A stretch of DNA of 64,000 nucleotides from Streptomyces hyaluromycini (GCF_002217755.1 NZ_BCFL01000027.1:273209-337208); one strand, 5' to 3'. Shown: positions 8,239-18,039, numbered from the stretch's first letter. Translations and numbers: made by a program. The notes: generated by a model from the sequence alone, not told the origin.

Positions 8239-8880
8239 TCAGTGGGCGTCGGCGGCGACGGCCGGCCCCGGAACGAGCGCCGTGGGCACGGCATCCTCCT
8301 TGGACCTCCGGGGCCGCGCGAGCAGGAACAGGCCGCCGAGCAGCCCGCCCGCGCTCGCGCCGACGGCACCGGTCACCACCGGCGACGCGGACGTCGGCAG
8401 AGTCGGCCGCACCGCCGGGGAGAATTCGAGGAGCTGGATGTGGGTGCTGTCCTTGGTGCCGTTCGCGTGCCGGACCAGCGCACGGGTGACCCCGTTGGCC
8501 ATGCCGGAGGCGAGGCGGGGCCGCGAAGAGGTCGCCGAGACCGCGACCACCGGCGCGTCCGGAGAGGCCGCCGTCCGCACACTCCGCTGCAGTGTCCGGA
8601 CCGGCACGCGCGCCTCTGCCTGGGCGTCCAGGAGGACCGCGAGCTGGGTGGCGGCTCGGCCGTATGCCTGGGCGAAGCCGAGCGCGGTGCCCGGGTCGGA
8701 GCGGTCGGTCGGGACGACGACCACGTAGCTGGTGGCCGTGTACACGGGGCCCCGGTACACGGCGTAGCCACCGCCCAGCGCACCGCCCACGAGGGTGCAG
8801 CCCGCGAGCATCGACCAGGACAGGAGGGCCCGACGGGCCGAGTGGCCCAGCCACCGGCGCCGCGTGAGGTTGTCGGTCAT
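8239..8880 (-). CDS. Wzz-like chain-length determinant
   Basis: A 213-residue membrane protein: a basic N terminus, a first transmembrane segment (LLSWSMLAGCTLVGGALGGG), an external domain starting YRGPVYTATSYVVV, and a second membrane helix near residues 170-192. This two-helix layout is that of Wzz/polysaccharide co-polymerases, without a fused tyrosine kinase. Its start overlaps the end of the upstream glycosyltransferase by four bases (ATGA). It should control polymer length in the same pathway. Confidence 0.82.
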   Translation of the reverse strand: MTDNLTRRRWLGHSARRALLSWSMLAGCTLVGGALGGGYAVYRGPVYTATSYVVVVPTDRSDPGTALGFAQAYGRAATQLAVLLDAQAEARVPVRTLQRSVRTAASPDAPVVAVSATSSRPRLASGMANGVTRALVRHANGTKDSTHIQLLEFSPAVRPTLPTSASPVVTGAVGASAGGLLGGLFLLARPRRSKEDAVPTALVPGPAVAADAH

Positions 8881-10028
8881 GGCGAAGTGACTCCCTGAGG
8901 TGAGGGGGACGACGAACTGGACACCGCCGCCGCGTACACGTCCATGAGCCGGGCGGCATTGCGGGCGATGCTGTAGCGGCGGGCGGCGTCCGGGGCCGTT
9001 CGAGGGCCGGGGCCGGCTGCGCGGACCTCGGCGACGGCACGTGCGTACGCCTCGGGTCCGCCGCGCACGCGCCGGGCGTCGGGGGCGGCCTGCGGGGGCA
9101 GGTCCTCGATCGCCGGGCAGGAGGCGTAGAGCACGGGCAGTCCGGACGCCAGGGCTTCCACGACAGCCAGCCCGAAGGACTCCTCCGGCGACGGCGACGC
9201 GAGCAGGTCCATCGCGCAGGTGAGGGCGGGCAGGTCGAGGCCGCTGGAATCGTCGGACAGGTAGGGGCGCTCGCCGGCGAACACGACGCGGCCGGCCACG
9301 CCGGCCTCGTGGGCCGTGCGGTGCAGGACGCTCTCCTGAGGACCGCCACCGACCAGCAACAGCCAGTGATCGTCGGGAAGCCGGGAGATCGCCCGGACCA
9401 GGACGTCGAAGTGCTTGCCCTCGGCGAGTCGGCCGATACAGCCGACGACGTACGCCTCGTCCGGCAGTCCCAGATGCCGGCGGGCGCGGTGACGTCGTAC
9501 CGGGTCGAAGCGGAAGCGGGCCAGGTCGATGCCGTTCGGGACGACCTCGATGCGTGGGGCGGGCACTCCCCAGCGCCTGAGACGGTCGGCGACCGTGGGA
9601 GAGACGGCGACCGTGGTGGAGCCGAGCCGCTCGGCGGCCAGGTACAGCGCTCGGACGCCCGCGGTCAGCCTTCGGCCCTCCATCTGGGAGTCGCCGAGGG
9701 AGTGTTCCGTCGCCACGACGGCTCTGACACCGGCGAGCCGGGCGGCCGGCCGGCCGTAGACGCAGGCGCGGTACAGATGGGTGTGCACCAGGTCGTAGCC
9801 GCCCGCGCGGATCAGGCGGACCAGCCGCGGAAGTGCGGAGAGGTCGCGGTTGCCGCGCATGCCGAGGTGGTGCACGCGGATACCGTCGGAGACCAGCCCG
9901 GTGGCGACGGCACCCGGATTGGTGAGGGCCACCACTTCGCCCTCCACGGGAAGATGCCGCAGCAGCAGGCGGAGTTGCTGTTCGGCGCCGCCGATGCCGA
10001 GGCCGGTGATGATGTGCAGCACCCTCAT
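8877..10028 (-). CDS. GT4 glycosyltransferase
   Basis: A 383-residue GT-B fold enzyme. The N-terminal acceptor domain starts MRVLHIITGLGIGGAE. The C-terminal nucleotide-sugar domain contains GCIGRLAEGKHFDVLV and the EX7E-type motif PEESFGLAVVEALASGLPV. ATG 10028 is preferred over GTG 10037 because a GGTGGGGG ribosome binding site lies eight bases before it. It starts within five bases of the upstream deacetylase's stop. Cytoplasmic; adds one sugar to the lipid-linked repeat unit. The donor sugar is unknown. Confidence 0.85.
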   Translation of the reverse strand: MRVLHIITGLGIGGAEQQLRLLLRHLPVEGEVVALTNPGAVATGLVSDGIRVHHLGMRGNRDLSALPRLVRLIRAGGYDLVHTHLYRACVYGRPAARLAGVRAVVATEHSLGDSQMEGRRLTAGVRALYLAAERLGSTTVAVSPTVADRLRRWGVPAPRIEVVPNGIDLARFRFDPVRRHRARRHLGLPDEAYVVGCIGRLAEGKHFDVLVRAISRLPDDHWLLLVGGGPQESVLHRTAHEAGVAGRVVFAGERPYLSDDSSGLDLPALTCAMDLLASPSPEESFGLAVVEALASGLPVLYASCPAIEDLPPQAAPDARRVRGGPEAYARAVAEVRAAGPGPRTAPDAARRYSIARNAARLMDVYAAAVSSSSSPSPQGVTSP

Positions 10029-10029
10029 G

Positions 10030-10794
10030 TCAGACACCCCCCACCGGACGCCGACGCAGCCGGTGGAGCCGGTACTTGAGGTGGAGCCGCCAGGAGGTGT
10101 CGTTCTGGCCGACGTGCAGGCGGGGCAGGGCGTGCCGGCCGGTCAGCGGACCGGGATCGATGGCGCAGGCGTAGGCGTAGCCCGCGTCGCGCACGGCGGA
10201 GACCACGCGCCGGTCGACCGTGCCGTACGGGTAGCAGAAGCCGTCGACCGGGGCGCCGGTCAGCTCCTCCAGCAGCGCCCTGCTGTGGGCGGCCTCGGCT
10301 CCGAGGGTGATGTCGTCGACCCGGGTGAGATCGACGTGTGTCAGCCCGTGCGAGCCGATCTCCACCCCCGCGGCGGCCGCGTGCCGGACGCCTTCCGCGG
10401 TGAGCAGCGCCTTGCGCGGGCCGAGCGGATCCCAGGAGTTGACGCCGCCGAACCGCCCGGGCAGCACGAAGAGGGTGGCACCGCAGTTCCAACGGTGCAG
10501 CACCGGAAGGGCGTGGGTGAGGAAGTCGGCGTATCCGTCGTCGAAAGTGAGAGCGACCAGGCCGCGCCCCTCGCCTCGGGCACGGGCGGAGAACAGCTCG
10601 CGCAGCGTCACGCCGCGCAGTCCGCGCCGGTGCAGCCAGGCCAGCTGCTGCTCCAGCCGCCCGGGGGTGACGGTGATGCGGTACGGGTCGTCCGAGCAGT
10701 CGCCGACGGAGTGGTACATCGCCACCCACGGCACCGTGCCGGCGCGCACCGCCGGTCGACTGCTGATGCCGGCGGAGTCAGTTGGAGCGGCCAT
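10030..10794 (-). CDS. Polysaccharide deacetylase (CE4)
   Basis: A 254-residue NodB-homology protein. The catalytic motif TFDDGY is at residues 83-88 and the metal-binding SHGLTH at 148-153, both intact; a C-terminal LHVGQNDTSW follows. There is no signal peptide, so it may act on lipid-linked intermediates on the cytoplasmic side. Its 5' end overlaps the flippase gene by 17 bases. Presence in this locus implies the polymer contains N-acetylated sugars such as GlcNAc. Confidence 0.85.
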   Translation of the reverse strand: MAAPTDSAGISSRPAVRAGTVPWVAMYHSVGDCSDDPYRITVTPGRLEQQLAWLHRRGLRGVTLRELFSARARGEGRGLVALTFDDGYADFLTHALPVLHRWNCGATLFVLPGRFGGVNSWDPLGPRKALLTAEGVRHAAAAGVEIGSHGLTHVDLTRVDDITLGAEAAHSRALLEELTGAPVDGFCYPYGTVDRRVVSAVRDAGYAYACAIDPGPLTGRHALPRLHVGQNDTSWRLHLKYRLHRLRRRPVGGV

Positions 10795-12601
10795 GAGTCA
10801 GCCTTCGTGTGACGGTGTGTGCGGACTGGAGCACGGCCGTGCAGCCCTGAGCGCCCAGGGCCCGGCCGAGCAGAACGAAGACGGCGGTCACGGTCAGGCT
10901 CCCGGCCGCGAGACCCGCCACAGGGGAGCCCGGCCCGCGCGCGGCGAGCGTTCCCGCCAGCGTCGCGACCGCGGCCGCCAGGGCGGGCCTGCTCAGCTCG
11001 GTCAGTACCTGCCGGACACGGATCGGGACTCCGCGGGCGCCGGTGTGCGGCATGACTCCTCCTCGGGGTGCCGCGGCCGGTGCCGGGACCGCGACCGTGC
11101 CCGGGGCGTGGGGCCGCTCACCGCTTCCGGCGTCCTCCGCACCGCAGGAGGGCCCGGCGTTTGGGACCTTGGCTGAGGCGTTCGGCTCACCCGCAAAACC
11201 GACGAGCAGCAGCGCTGCCGTGACGGTGATGCCGGCCGCGTTGGCGGCGGCGATCCCCGACACGCCCCAGGAGCCCACGGTCCCCACACCGATCCAGGTG
11301 GTGGTGACGACGCCCGCGGCCATGGTGAAGAACGGGTACCAGGTGGCCCGTCCGGTCGAGAAATAGGAGCGGATCAGGACTCCCACCAGGGTCTGGCCGA
11401 GCAGACCGAGGGCGTACACCCGCAGCACGCCCGCCGTAGCGGCCGTGTCGTGCGCGGTGAACGCGCCCCGCTGGAAAAGGAGTTGGATGATCTGTGGGGC
11501 ACAGGCGATCACTCCGGCCGTGCCGAGGAGTACCAGGCAGGAGGCCAGGGCGAGGTCCCGCTCCACCCGGTCCCGGGCCCGTTCGAGGGCGCCGTCGGCG
11601 ATGGCCCGCGCCACCAGCGGGAAGGTGACGGTGCACAGCATCAGGGACAGCGTCATGGGGATCTGGGCGACCTTCTGCGCGTAGTTGAGGTGCGAGATGG
11701 CCCCGGCGGGCAGCGTGGAGGCGAGGAAGCGTTCGATCAGGACCTGGGACTGACGGCACAGCGCGAACAGGAGAACCGTGGCGACGAGGGCGAGGCTCAT
11801 CGGCCGTACCTCGGCCGGGGCACCGACGGCGGCGCGGGTGCGTCTGCGCAACTGCCGCCACAGGGAGGGAAGCTGCACCATCGCCATCAGGCAGCCGCCC
11901 ACCGCGACTCCGGCCGCCGCGGATCGCACGCCCCAGCCCGGGCCGAGCAGCAGCATCGAGGCGATGATGCCGGCGTTGTAGACGACGTAGATGGTCGCGG
12001 GCGGCAGGAAGCGCCGGTGCGCCCGTAGGGCCGCGCTGCAGTACCCGGCCAGGCCGAAGGTCAGTGCGCAGGTCGCCGTCAGCCGGGTGCAGTCGACGGC
12101 GAGGCGGGGGTCGGGCAGGCCGGGGGCCAGCGCCTCGACCAGGTAGGGGGCTCCGCCGGCGATCAACGCGGACACGGCGACGAAGCCGAGGGACAGGCGG
12201 GGCAGGGTGGTGGCGACCAGGCTGCGGACCGGATCCCCCGGAGCTCCTTGCGTGCGCCGTGCCAGCGCCATGCTGAATGCCGGGATCAGCGCGAAGGCCA
12301 GTCCGTCCTCGATGAGCAGTGTGGCGGCGAACTCCGGCACGGTCCACGCGATCAGGAAGGCGTCTGTCTCACTGCCCGCCCCGAACAGGCGGGCCAGCGC
12401 CTGGTCGCGCACCAGTCCGAGCAGTGCCCCGAGGATCGAGAGTGACGCGGTGATGAGCGTGGCCTTGGCGAGAAAGTCCCCGGTGACCGCGGCGGGTCCG
12501 GTATGTTCCCCGGCCCGCGCGGCGGCCGGCGCCGAGGGGCCGGCCGTACCCTCGCAGGGAGCGTCGGCAGCACGCCGGGTGCGCGGAGTCGTCATCGCCA
12601 T
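10778..12601 (-). CDS. MurJ/MviN-type lipid flippase
   Basis: A 607-residue polytopic protein with about 14 hydrophobic helices. The N-terminal MurJ signature reads ILGALLGLVRDQALARLFGA and GSETDAFLIAW, followed by IPAFS. ATG 12601 has AAGGAGG about ten bases upstream; a second ATG at 12595 overlaps the upstream stop. In this locus it most likely flips the undecaprenyl-linked polysaccharide repeat unit, taking the role of Wzx. The main housekeeping MurJ of Streptomyces is usually elsewhere, next to replication-origin genes, so this is probably a dedicated paralogue. Confidence 0.82.
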   Translation of the reverse strand: MAMTTPRTRRAADAPCEGTAGPSAPAAARAGEHTGPAAVTGDFLAKATLITASLSILGALLGLVRDQALARLFGAGSETDAFLIAWTVPEFAATLLIEDGLAFALIPAFSMALARRTQGAPGDPVRSLVATTLPRLSLGFVAVSALIAGGAPYLVEALAPGLPDPRLAVDCTRLTATCALTFGLAGYCSAALRAHRRFLPPATIYVVYNAGIIASMLLLGPGWGVRSAAAGVAVGGCLMAMVQLPSLWRQLRRRTRAAVGAPAEVRPMSLALVATVLLFALCRQSQVLIERFLASTLPAGAISHLNYAQKVAQIPMTLSLMLCTVTFPLVARAIADGALERARDRVERDLALASCLVLLGTAGVIACAPQIIQLLFQRGAFTAHDTAATAGVLRVYALGLLGQTLVGVLIRSYFSTGRATWYPFFTMAAGVVTTTWIGVGTVGSWGVSGIAAANAAGITVTAALLLVGFAGEPNASAKVPNAGPSCGAEDAGSGERPHAPGTVAVPAPAAAPRGGVMPHTGARGVPIRVRQVLTELSRPALAAAVATLAGTLAARGPGSPVAGLAAGSLTVTAVFVLLGRALGAQGCTAVLQSAHTVTRRLTHGRSN

Positions 12602-13953
12602 AGCCCGACGGCCTCCTTCGCCGTCCCCGGCATCGCGACCGGTGCTCCGGCCTCCTCCTCGTCGGTCCCGCCCAGTGCGCACCACGCCACCAGCCCGAAG
12701 ACCACGGAGGTCACCACCGTGGAGTGTCCACCGATGTCGCTGTAGGCGAAGTCGGTCAGCTGCCATACCAGCAGTCCGCAGGCGACGAGCGCGCAGTCCA
12801 TGCCGTGTCGCGGCGTGGTCCGCGTCCGCCGCAGGCGGCGCAGCGCGCACACCAGCAGGGCCAGCCAGCTTCCGACGAGACAGAGCAGCCCGATCAGACC
12901 CTGCTCACCGAGGACCAGCAGATACATGTTGTGCGGTGACAACAGCGGCTGCCTCAGGTACGCGGAGCCCGCGCCCTCGGTGTCGCTGGCCGACGACAGC
13001 GCCACCGAGGCGTAGCCGTCCCGGTACTCGGGGAAGCCCTTCAGCCCGACGCCGGCCACCGGACGTTCGCGCCACATGGCGGTCGAGGCCGACCACATCG
13101 CGTACCGGTCGGCGACGGACTGGTCGGGGGCGTCGGCGACCTGCGTGATGCTGTCGATCCGTTCCTGCAGCATCTGGGTGCCGACCCCCAGGCCGCCCAC
13201 CAGGACCACGCACGCCGCAGCCGTGGCCGCGGCGACCTTGAGCGCGCGCCGCAGTCCGGCCAGCACCAGCTGCAGCGTGCAGGCCACGGCCGTCGCGATC
13301 CACGCACCCCGGCTGAAGGACAGTGCGAGCGGCAGCAGCAGCGCCAGCGCGCACCCGGCGGCACCGGCCCGCTGCCGTACGGAGGAGTGCCCGAGCGCGA
13401 GACCGACCGCGCACACCATGCCCACGGCGACCACCGTCGCCATGCCCATCACGTCCTGCGGCCCGAACGTGCCCACGGCCCGGATGTCCTCGCCCTGGTA
13501 GGAGGCACCGGACCCGGTGACGTACTGGTGCACGCCGACGGCGCCCTGCCACAGCGCGAGCCCCACGAACGACCAGGCCAGCAGCCGGACGTCCGCCCGG
13601 CCCCGGACCAGCAGCAGCACGGCCGCCGGCACCAGGACGAAGATCTGCAGATAGCGGGCCAGGCCGATGATCCCGCCTTCGGCCGAGGGCGCCCCCAGCG
13701 CGGCGACCGTGACCCCGACGACCGGCAGGCCCAGCACCACCGCGGCGGTACGCGACAGGGGGCGCCGCCGGTCCCGTACGAGACGGAACACGCAGACCAG
13801 CACGACCAGCCCGGACGCCACGTCGGCCGGCCCAGGGCCGTCCGCGCCGGCCGAGGAGGGCGGCAGTGCCAGCAGGCCGAGCACGGCGACCGCGGGCAGT
13901 ACCGGCGGCAGCGCGGCGATACGACGGGACGGCGGGGCCGGAACATGACTCAC
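12592..13953 (-). CDS. O-antigen ligase/polymerase-like membrane protein
   Basis: A 453-residue protein with about 12 hydrophobic segments and a large extracytoplasmic loop in the C-terminal half. That loop contains GVGLKGFPEYRDGYA and LSPHNMYLLVLGEQG, the His-containing pattern typical of the Wzy/WaaL (Wzy_C) family. GTG 13953 is chosen because it lies five bases after the upstream stop, although the ribosome binding site is weak. It should polymerise or ligate the flipped repeat units at the outer face of the membrane. Confidence 0.8.
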   Translation of the reverse strand: MSHVPAPPSRRIAALPPVLPAVAVLGLLALPPSSAGADGPGPADVASGLVVLVCVFRLVRDRRRPLSRTAAVVLGLPVVGVTVAALGAPSAEGGIIGLARYLQIFVLVPAAVLLLVRGRADVRLLAWSFVGLALWQGAVGVHQYVTGSGASYQGEDIRAVGTFGPQDVMGMATVVAVGMVCAVGLALGHSSVRQRAGAAGCALALLLPLALSFSRGAWIATAVACTLQLVLAGLRRALKVAAATAAACVVLVGGLGVGTQMLQERIDSITQVADAPDQSVADRYAMWSASTAMWRERPVAGVGLKGFPEYRDGYASVALSSASDTEGAGSAYLRQPLLSPHNMYLLVLGEQGLIGLLCLVGSWLALLVCALRRLRRTRTTPRHGMDCALVACGLLVWQLTDFAYSDIGGHSTVVTSVVFGLVAWCALGGTDEEEAGAPVAMPGTAKEAVGLWR

Positions 13954-13958
13954 GGCGG

Positions 13959-15389
13959 TCAGCTTCCCGTCGGGCGTACGAGCGCGGCGGCGGTGCGCAG
14001 CAGGATGCAGACGTCCTGCCACAGCGACCAGTTGTCGATGTAGGCGTTGTCGAACCGGCAGCGGTCCTCGATCGAGGTGTCACCGCGCAGCCCGTGGACC
14101 TGGGCGAGGCCGGTAAGGCCGGTCCGCACCCGGTGACGTGCCGCGTAACCCGGGTGTTTCTGGCTGAACTGCGCGACGAAATAAGGACGTTCGGGGCGCG
14201 GTCCGACCAGGCTCATGTCCCCCCGGAGCACATTCCACAACTGGAGCAGCTCGTCGAGCGAGGTGCGCCGCAGAATGCGGCAGAACCGGCGCATCTCGTG
14301 CTCGTTCGCCACGCTCCACCGGGTCGCCGCCTCGTGTTCGTCGGCCGGGCGGTGCGTGCGGAACTTGAGCAGCGTGAACGGCCTGCCGTCCTTTCCGATC
14401 CGCTCCTGCCGGAACACCACGCCCGGCCCGTCACAGATCCGCAGCACCACCGCACAGGCCAGAAGCAGCGGGCTGACCAGCAGCAACAGCGACCCGGACA
14501 GGACGACGTCGAGCACGCGCTTGCCGAAACCGCCGCGGCGCTGCGCGGCCATCTCCAGGCGCCGGCACGGGAATCCGGCCAGCCGGCCCCTCGGCCCGTA
14601 CGACGGTGTCTCCGCGTCGAGCTCCCAGATCAGGCAGCCCGACTTGGCCAGAGCCCGCAGCAGCGGACCGTGCTCGGTCCGCGCGGAAGGGTGGACGGCC
14701 AGCACCGCGCGCACTCCGTTCTGGATGGCCGCCCGCTGGACCTCCTCGCCCGTCGTCAGCACCGGCAGACTCCCGGTGCCGTCCGGACGGTCGGCTACGA
14801 CGCCCACCGGGCGCACCCCGCACCCCGGATGCCGCAGCACGGCCGCGGCCACGCGCTGGGCGGTGGCCGCCGGGCCGATGACGAGCGCGGTGTGCGGGTG
14901 GCGCAGCAGCGCCGCGCGTCGCCTCGCGTCCACGGCTCCGCGCAGGGCACAGCTCGCCGCGATCTGCACGGCGAGGCCCGCCAAGAGCACGCGGAGGGAC
15001 AACGTGTGTTGCGGCCGGTACATCGCCACGAGTGCCGCGAGCGCCAGCCAGGCGACCGCGATCCGCCCGCACACGGCGGGCAGTTGCTCCAGGAACCCCT
15101 CTTCCGGCGATCGTGCCCGGTCCGGACGCAGCAACAGCGACGCGGCCACGAGCACGCTCACGGACAGCGCGGGAAGCGCCGCTCCGAACGGCGTCAGGCC
15201 GGCCAGCACGGCGGCCGCACCATCGGCGACGAGCAGCGGCACCGGCGAGGCGAACCGGGCCGGGGCCCTGCGGACGGGGGACCGGAACCCAGGGGCGGTG
15301 CCGCCGCGCGGCGGCATGACCGAGACGGGCGAGAATCCGTGGCTCCGAGGCTGTGCGCCGGGGAGGGGAACGGTGCTTTCCGCGGTCAC
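13959..15389 (-). CDS. Polyprenyl-phosphate sugar-1-phosphate transferase
   Basis: A 476-residue initiating enzyme of the WbaP/CpsE type. The N-terminal half has four to five membrane helices and a CoA-binding-like domain. The C-terminal catalytic domain has a membrane helix after GKRVLDVVLSGSLL, then VFRQERIGKDGRPFTLLKFR, TSLDELLQLWNVLRGDMSL and VGPRPE, all diagnostic. It transfers the first sugar-phosphate to undecaprenyl phosphate. GTG 15389 overlaps the upstream glycosyltransferase stop (GTGA). It marks the start of repeat-unit assembly for this locus. Confidence 0.9.
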   Translation of the reverse strand: MTAESTVPLPGAQPRSHGFSPVSVMPPRGGTAPGFRSPVRRAPARFASPVPLLVADGAAAVLAGLTPFGAALPALSVSVLVAASLLLRPDRARSPEEGFLEQLPAVCGRIAVAWLALAALVAMYRPQHTLSLRVLLAGLAVQIAASCALRGAVDARRRAALLRHPHTALVIGPAATAQRVAAAVLRHPGCGVRPVGVVADRPDGTGSLPVLTTGEEVQRAAIQNGVRAVLAVHPSARTEHGPLLRALAKSGCLIWELDAETPSYGPRGRLAGFPCRRLEMAAQRRGGFGKRVLDVVLSGSLLLLVSPLLLACAVVLRICDGPGVVFRQERIGKDGRPFTLLKFRTHRPADEHEAATRWSVANEHEMRRFCRILRRTSLDELLQLWNVLRGDMSLVGPRPERPYFVAQFSQKHPGYAARHRVRTGLTGLAQVHGLRGDTSIEDRCRFDNAYIDNWSLWQDVCILLRTAAALVRPTGS

Positions 15390-16567
15390 GAGTGGATGGA
15401 CTCCCTGTGCGAGGTGGGCGCGGAGGGGGGCGCCGCCCACGGACCGATCAGGTCGCGGTAGAGGTCCGCCACCGCCCCGGTGGCGTGCCGCACGTCGTGC
15501 CCGGTGAGTACGTGCCTGCGTCCCTGGTGACCGAGCGACTCGCGCAGCGGTGGGTCGAGCAGGAGTGCGGCGAGCGCCTCGGCCAGCGCTGTCGGGTTCC
15601 CGGCCGGGACCAGGCAGCGCGGGCCCAGTGAGGGTGGCAGGCTTTCGCGGGCGCCGTCGACATCCGTGACCACCACCGGCCGCCCGCAGGCCATCGCCTC
15701 CAGCGGGGCCAGTGCCATGCCCTCCCAGCGCGACGGCAGAACGACCAGATCCGCCGCCTGGTACCAGGGGACGACGTCGGCCACGCCTCCTGCGAACAGC
15801 ACCGAGGCGGGCGCCCGGCGGAGCAGGAGATCGCGGTCCGGTCCGTCGCCGACCAGGGCGAGACGTGCACCGCGGACCCGGCCGGCGACCGCGTTCCACG
15901 CCTCCAGCAGGACGTCCTGGCCCTTCTGCCGGCACAGGCGTCCCACGCAGACGACGAGCGGCGTGGCGGGGTCGAGTCCTCGTAGCGGTGCCGGTCGGAT
16001 GTTCTCGGCACCGCCGGGGGCGGGCCGGTACCGCTGCGGATCGACGCCGTTGGGAATGACGCTCCACTGTGCCTCGATCCCGGCGCGCACACCGGCTGCT
16101 CGTTCCGCCTCGCTGACACACACGACGCGCGAGGCCCAACGCGCTCCCCACCGCTCCCACCGCAGGGCGAGCGCCGAGGTGAACCCGCCCACGGCCTGGA
16201 ACGACCACGCGTGCGGCTGGAAGACGGTGGGGAGGCGCTTGCGGACGGCGAGCCGTCCGGCGATCCCGGCCTTCGCGCTGTGCAGGTGCACCAGATCGGG
16301 GCGTACCTCACCGACGATGCGGGCCAGGTCACGTACCTCCCGGACGAGTGGCGCACCGGGCGACCGTGTCGCGTGCCAGCGCCGTACGTCCGCGCCCAGC
16401 GTCCCCAGTTCGGCGGTGAGCGCGCCGTCGGGGCAGGCGACCGTGACGGCGGCTCCGGCGGCGCGCTGAGCCCGTACCAGGTCCGTCACGACCCGCGCGA
16501 CTCCGCCGTCCACGGGCTGCGTGACGTGAAGGACACGGGGTCGAGGGCCGGTTGCTGACAGATGCAT
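15386..16567 (-). CDS. GT4 glycosyltransferase
   Basis: A 393-residue GT-B enzyme: N-terminal VLHVTQPVDGGVARVV and PDLVHLHSAKAGIAGRLA, C-terminal VCVGRLCRQKGQDVLLEAW and the donor motif SRWEGMALAPLEAMACGRPV. It probably adds the second sugar of the repeat unit after the initiating transferase encoded directly downstream, with which it overlaps by four bases. Donor and linkage unknown. Confidence 0.85.
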   Translation of the reverse strand: MHLSATGPRPRVLHVTQPVDGGVARVVTDLVRAQRAAGAAVTVACPDGALTAELGTLGADVRRWHATRSPGAPLVREVRDLARIVGEVRPDLVHLHSAKAGIAGRLAVRKRLPTVFQPHAWSFQAVGGFTSALALRWERWGARWASRVVCVSEAERAAGVRAGIEAQWSVIPNGVDPQRYRPAPGGAENIRPAPLRGLDPATPLVVCVGRLCRQKGQDVLLEAWNAVAGRVRGARLALVGDGPDRDLLLRRAPASVLFAGGVADVVPWYQAADLVVLPSRWEGMALAPLEAMACGRPVVVTDVDGARESLPPSLGPRCLVPAGNPTALAEALAALLLDPPLRESLGHQGRRHVLTGHDVRHATGAVADLYRDLIGPWAAPPSAPTSHRESIHS

Positions 16568-16619
16568 ACGCGATGTCCTCGCTCACAGTGGCGCTCGGTT
16601 CGGCACGGGGGAGTACGTC

Positions 16620-17753
16620 TCACCGCTGGGCGTCGACGGCGACGAAGAACGCGCCTGCCCAGGCCGTGTCCTGACGGGACGTCAGCCGGAAGGCCAGCCG
16701 GTCGCCGCCGTCCCGCAGCGCTCGTGCGAGGTCGAACACGTCCGAGTCGTAGCCGAGGGTGTTGGCGTAGGCGGGCACACGGTCCGGCGGGGTCTTACCG
16801 GGCTGGCTGATCGTCGAGTTGAGGACGTCGTCGACCGGGTCGGCCGGATCGGTGAGCACGGTGACGGCGGTGCGCTCACCGTGCGCGGTCGCGCGGGTGG
16901 TGGTGAGGCGGAGCGTGTCACCGCTCACGCCGCGGTCACCGTCGTACGCCACCAGGCCCGCGCGGCCGCCGGCGCCCGTGGGGAGACGCCGCGCGATTTT
17001 CCCGAGGCCGACCTCCCCGGTCGGCGTCAGCGCTTCGAAGCCGTCCCAGAGAGAAAGACGCCGCAGTGGATCCGCCGGGTTCTCGTACGCCACCACCAGC
17101 GTCCAGCCGCCCCACGCGCCGGCCGCGGACGTTCCCTTCGCCACGTTGACCTGGGCCACCGTGTACAGGCCCGGCTTGCTGTCCCGCACCATTTCCGTGA
17201 CGTCGGCGGAGGCCTGGAAGGCATCGGCGCCGTTCGCCACGCGGTGGCCGACGACCGTGTCCGCGAGGACCTCCTTGTACTCTCCGCCGGGTTCGGCGAT
17301 CAGTACGCGCCCGTTGTCCTTCGGCGGCTTCTGCTCACCGACCCGGAGGTTGCCGCCCCAGTACAGCCGTGCGTAGCTGACCCGTGATCCTTCGGGAAGA
17401 CGGACCTCCGCGCGCGAGGAGTTGTATGTGTTCGGGTCCCGGTCGACGTCGATGTACGTCATGTCGAAGGCGCCGTTCACCCCGGTTTCCCCGGTTCGCA
17501 CCGCCGGACAGGCGGCCGCCGTCGTCGTCGCGGGAACCGGTTGGTCCGCACGGCAGGTGATGGAGGTGTTGGCGGCGCGCACGATGCCGCCGTGCTGCAG
17601 GGCCTGGTACCGCTCGGTGAACGGGATACGGTCCGCCTCCGGTGACGGTGGCGCCGCGGAGGCGGCGGCCAGGGCAGCGGGTGCCAGGATCCCGGCCAGG
17701 GCAAGGGCGGTGACCGCCCCATGGCGCAGCGGGGGGAGCAAGGAGTCGCGCAT
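16620..17753 (-). CDS. Secreted DUF3344-like protein
   Basis: A 377-residue exported protein. It starts MRDSLLPPLRHG, has a hydrophobic signal core ending near AASAAPP, and then a beta-rich domain. Visible pieces are ARLYWGGNLRVG, LSLWDGFEALTPTGEVGLG and a C-terminal AWAGAFFVAVD, reminiscent of DUF3344 secreted proteins. Two Cys near the start of the mature part could form a disulphide. ATG 17753 is chosen for the signal peptide. It is the first gene of the leftward polysaccharide block, 52 bases before the glycosyltransferase. Role unknown; perhaps surface attachment or sugar binding. Confidence 0.75.
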   Translation of the reverse strand: MRDSLLPPLRHGAVTALALAGILAPAALAAASAAPPSPEADRIPFTERYQALQHGGIVRAANTSITCRADQPVPATTTAAACPAVRTGETGVNGAFDMTYIDVDRDPNTYNSSRAEVRLPEGSRVSYARLYWGGNLRVGEQKPPKDNGRVLIAEPGGEYKEVLADTVVGHRVANGADAFQASADVTEMVRDSKPGLYTVAQVNVAKGTSAAGAWGGWTLVVAYENPADPLRRLSLWDGFEALTPTGEVGLGKIARRLPTGAGGRAGLVAYDGDRGVSGDTLRLTTTRATAHGERTAVTVLTDPADPVDDVLNSTISQPGKTPPDRVPAYANTLGYDSDVFDLARALRDGGDRLAFRLTSRQDTAWAGAFFVAVDAQR

Positions 17754-18039
17754 GACCGGTTTTGGGCCTTCCGGAAAGGTTGTGAAAGGAGGGGAGGACG
17801 CCATGGAGACGATGCGTGCGCCGCGCGGGGCACGCCGGAGGTGAGCAACTCTAGACGCCGGTGGTACTTATCTGGCGAAACCGACGAAAGTGTCGTAATT
17901 GTGAATGTTGGTCGGGCATCGTGAGGTCATGCCGGAACAGGCCGGTTCGTGTCCTCGCGGGGGACAGCGGTTCCCGGAGGCGGACGGTCCCGCCCTTTCC
18001 GGTACCGGTCCGGGCCGTGCGGAATCCGTGAGCCCTTTT

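Noticed and set aside
16562..16810. Small plus-strand reading frame at the start of the glycosyltransferase gene
   Set aside because: Arg-rich antisense sequence of the DUF3344-like gene; no coding features of its own.
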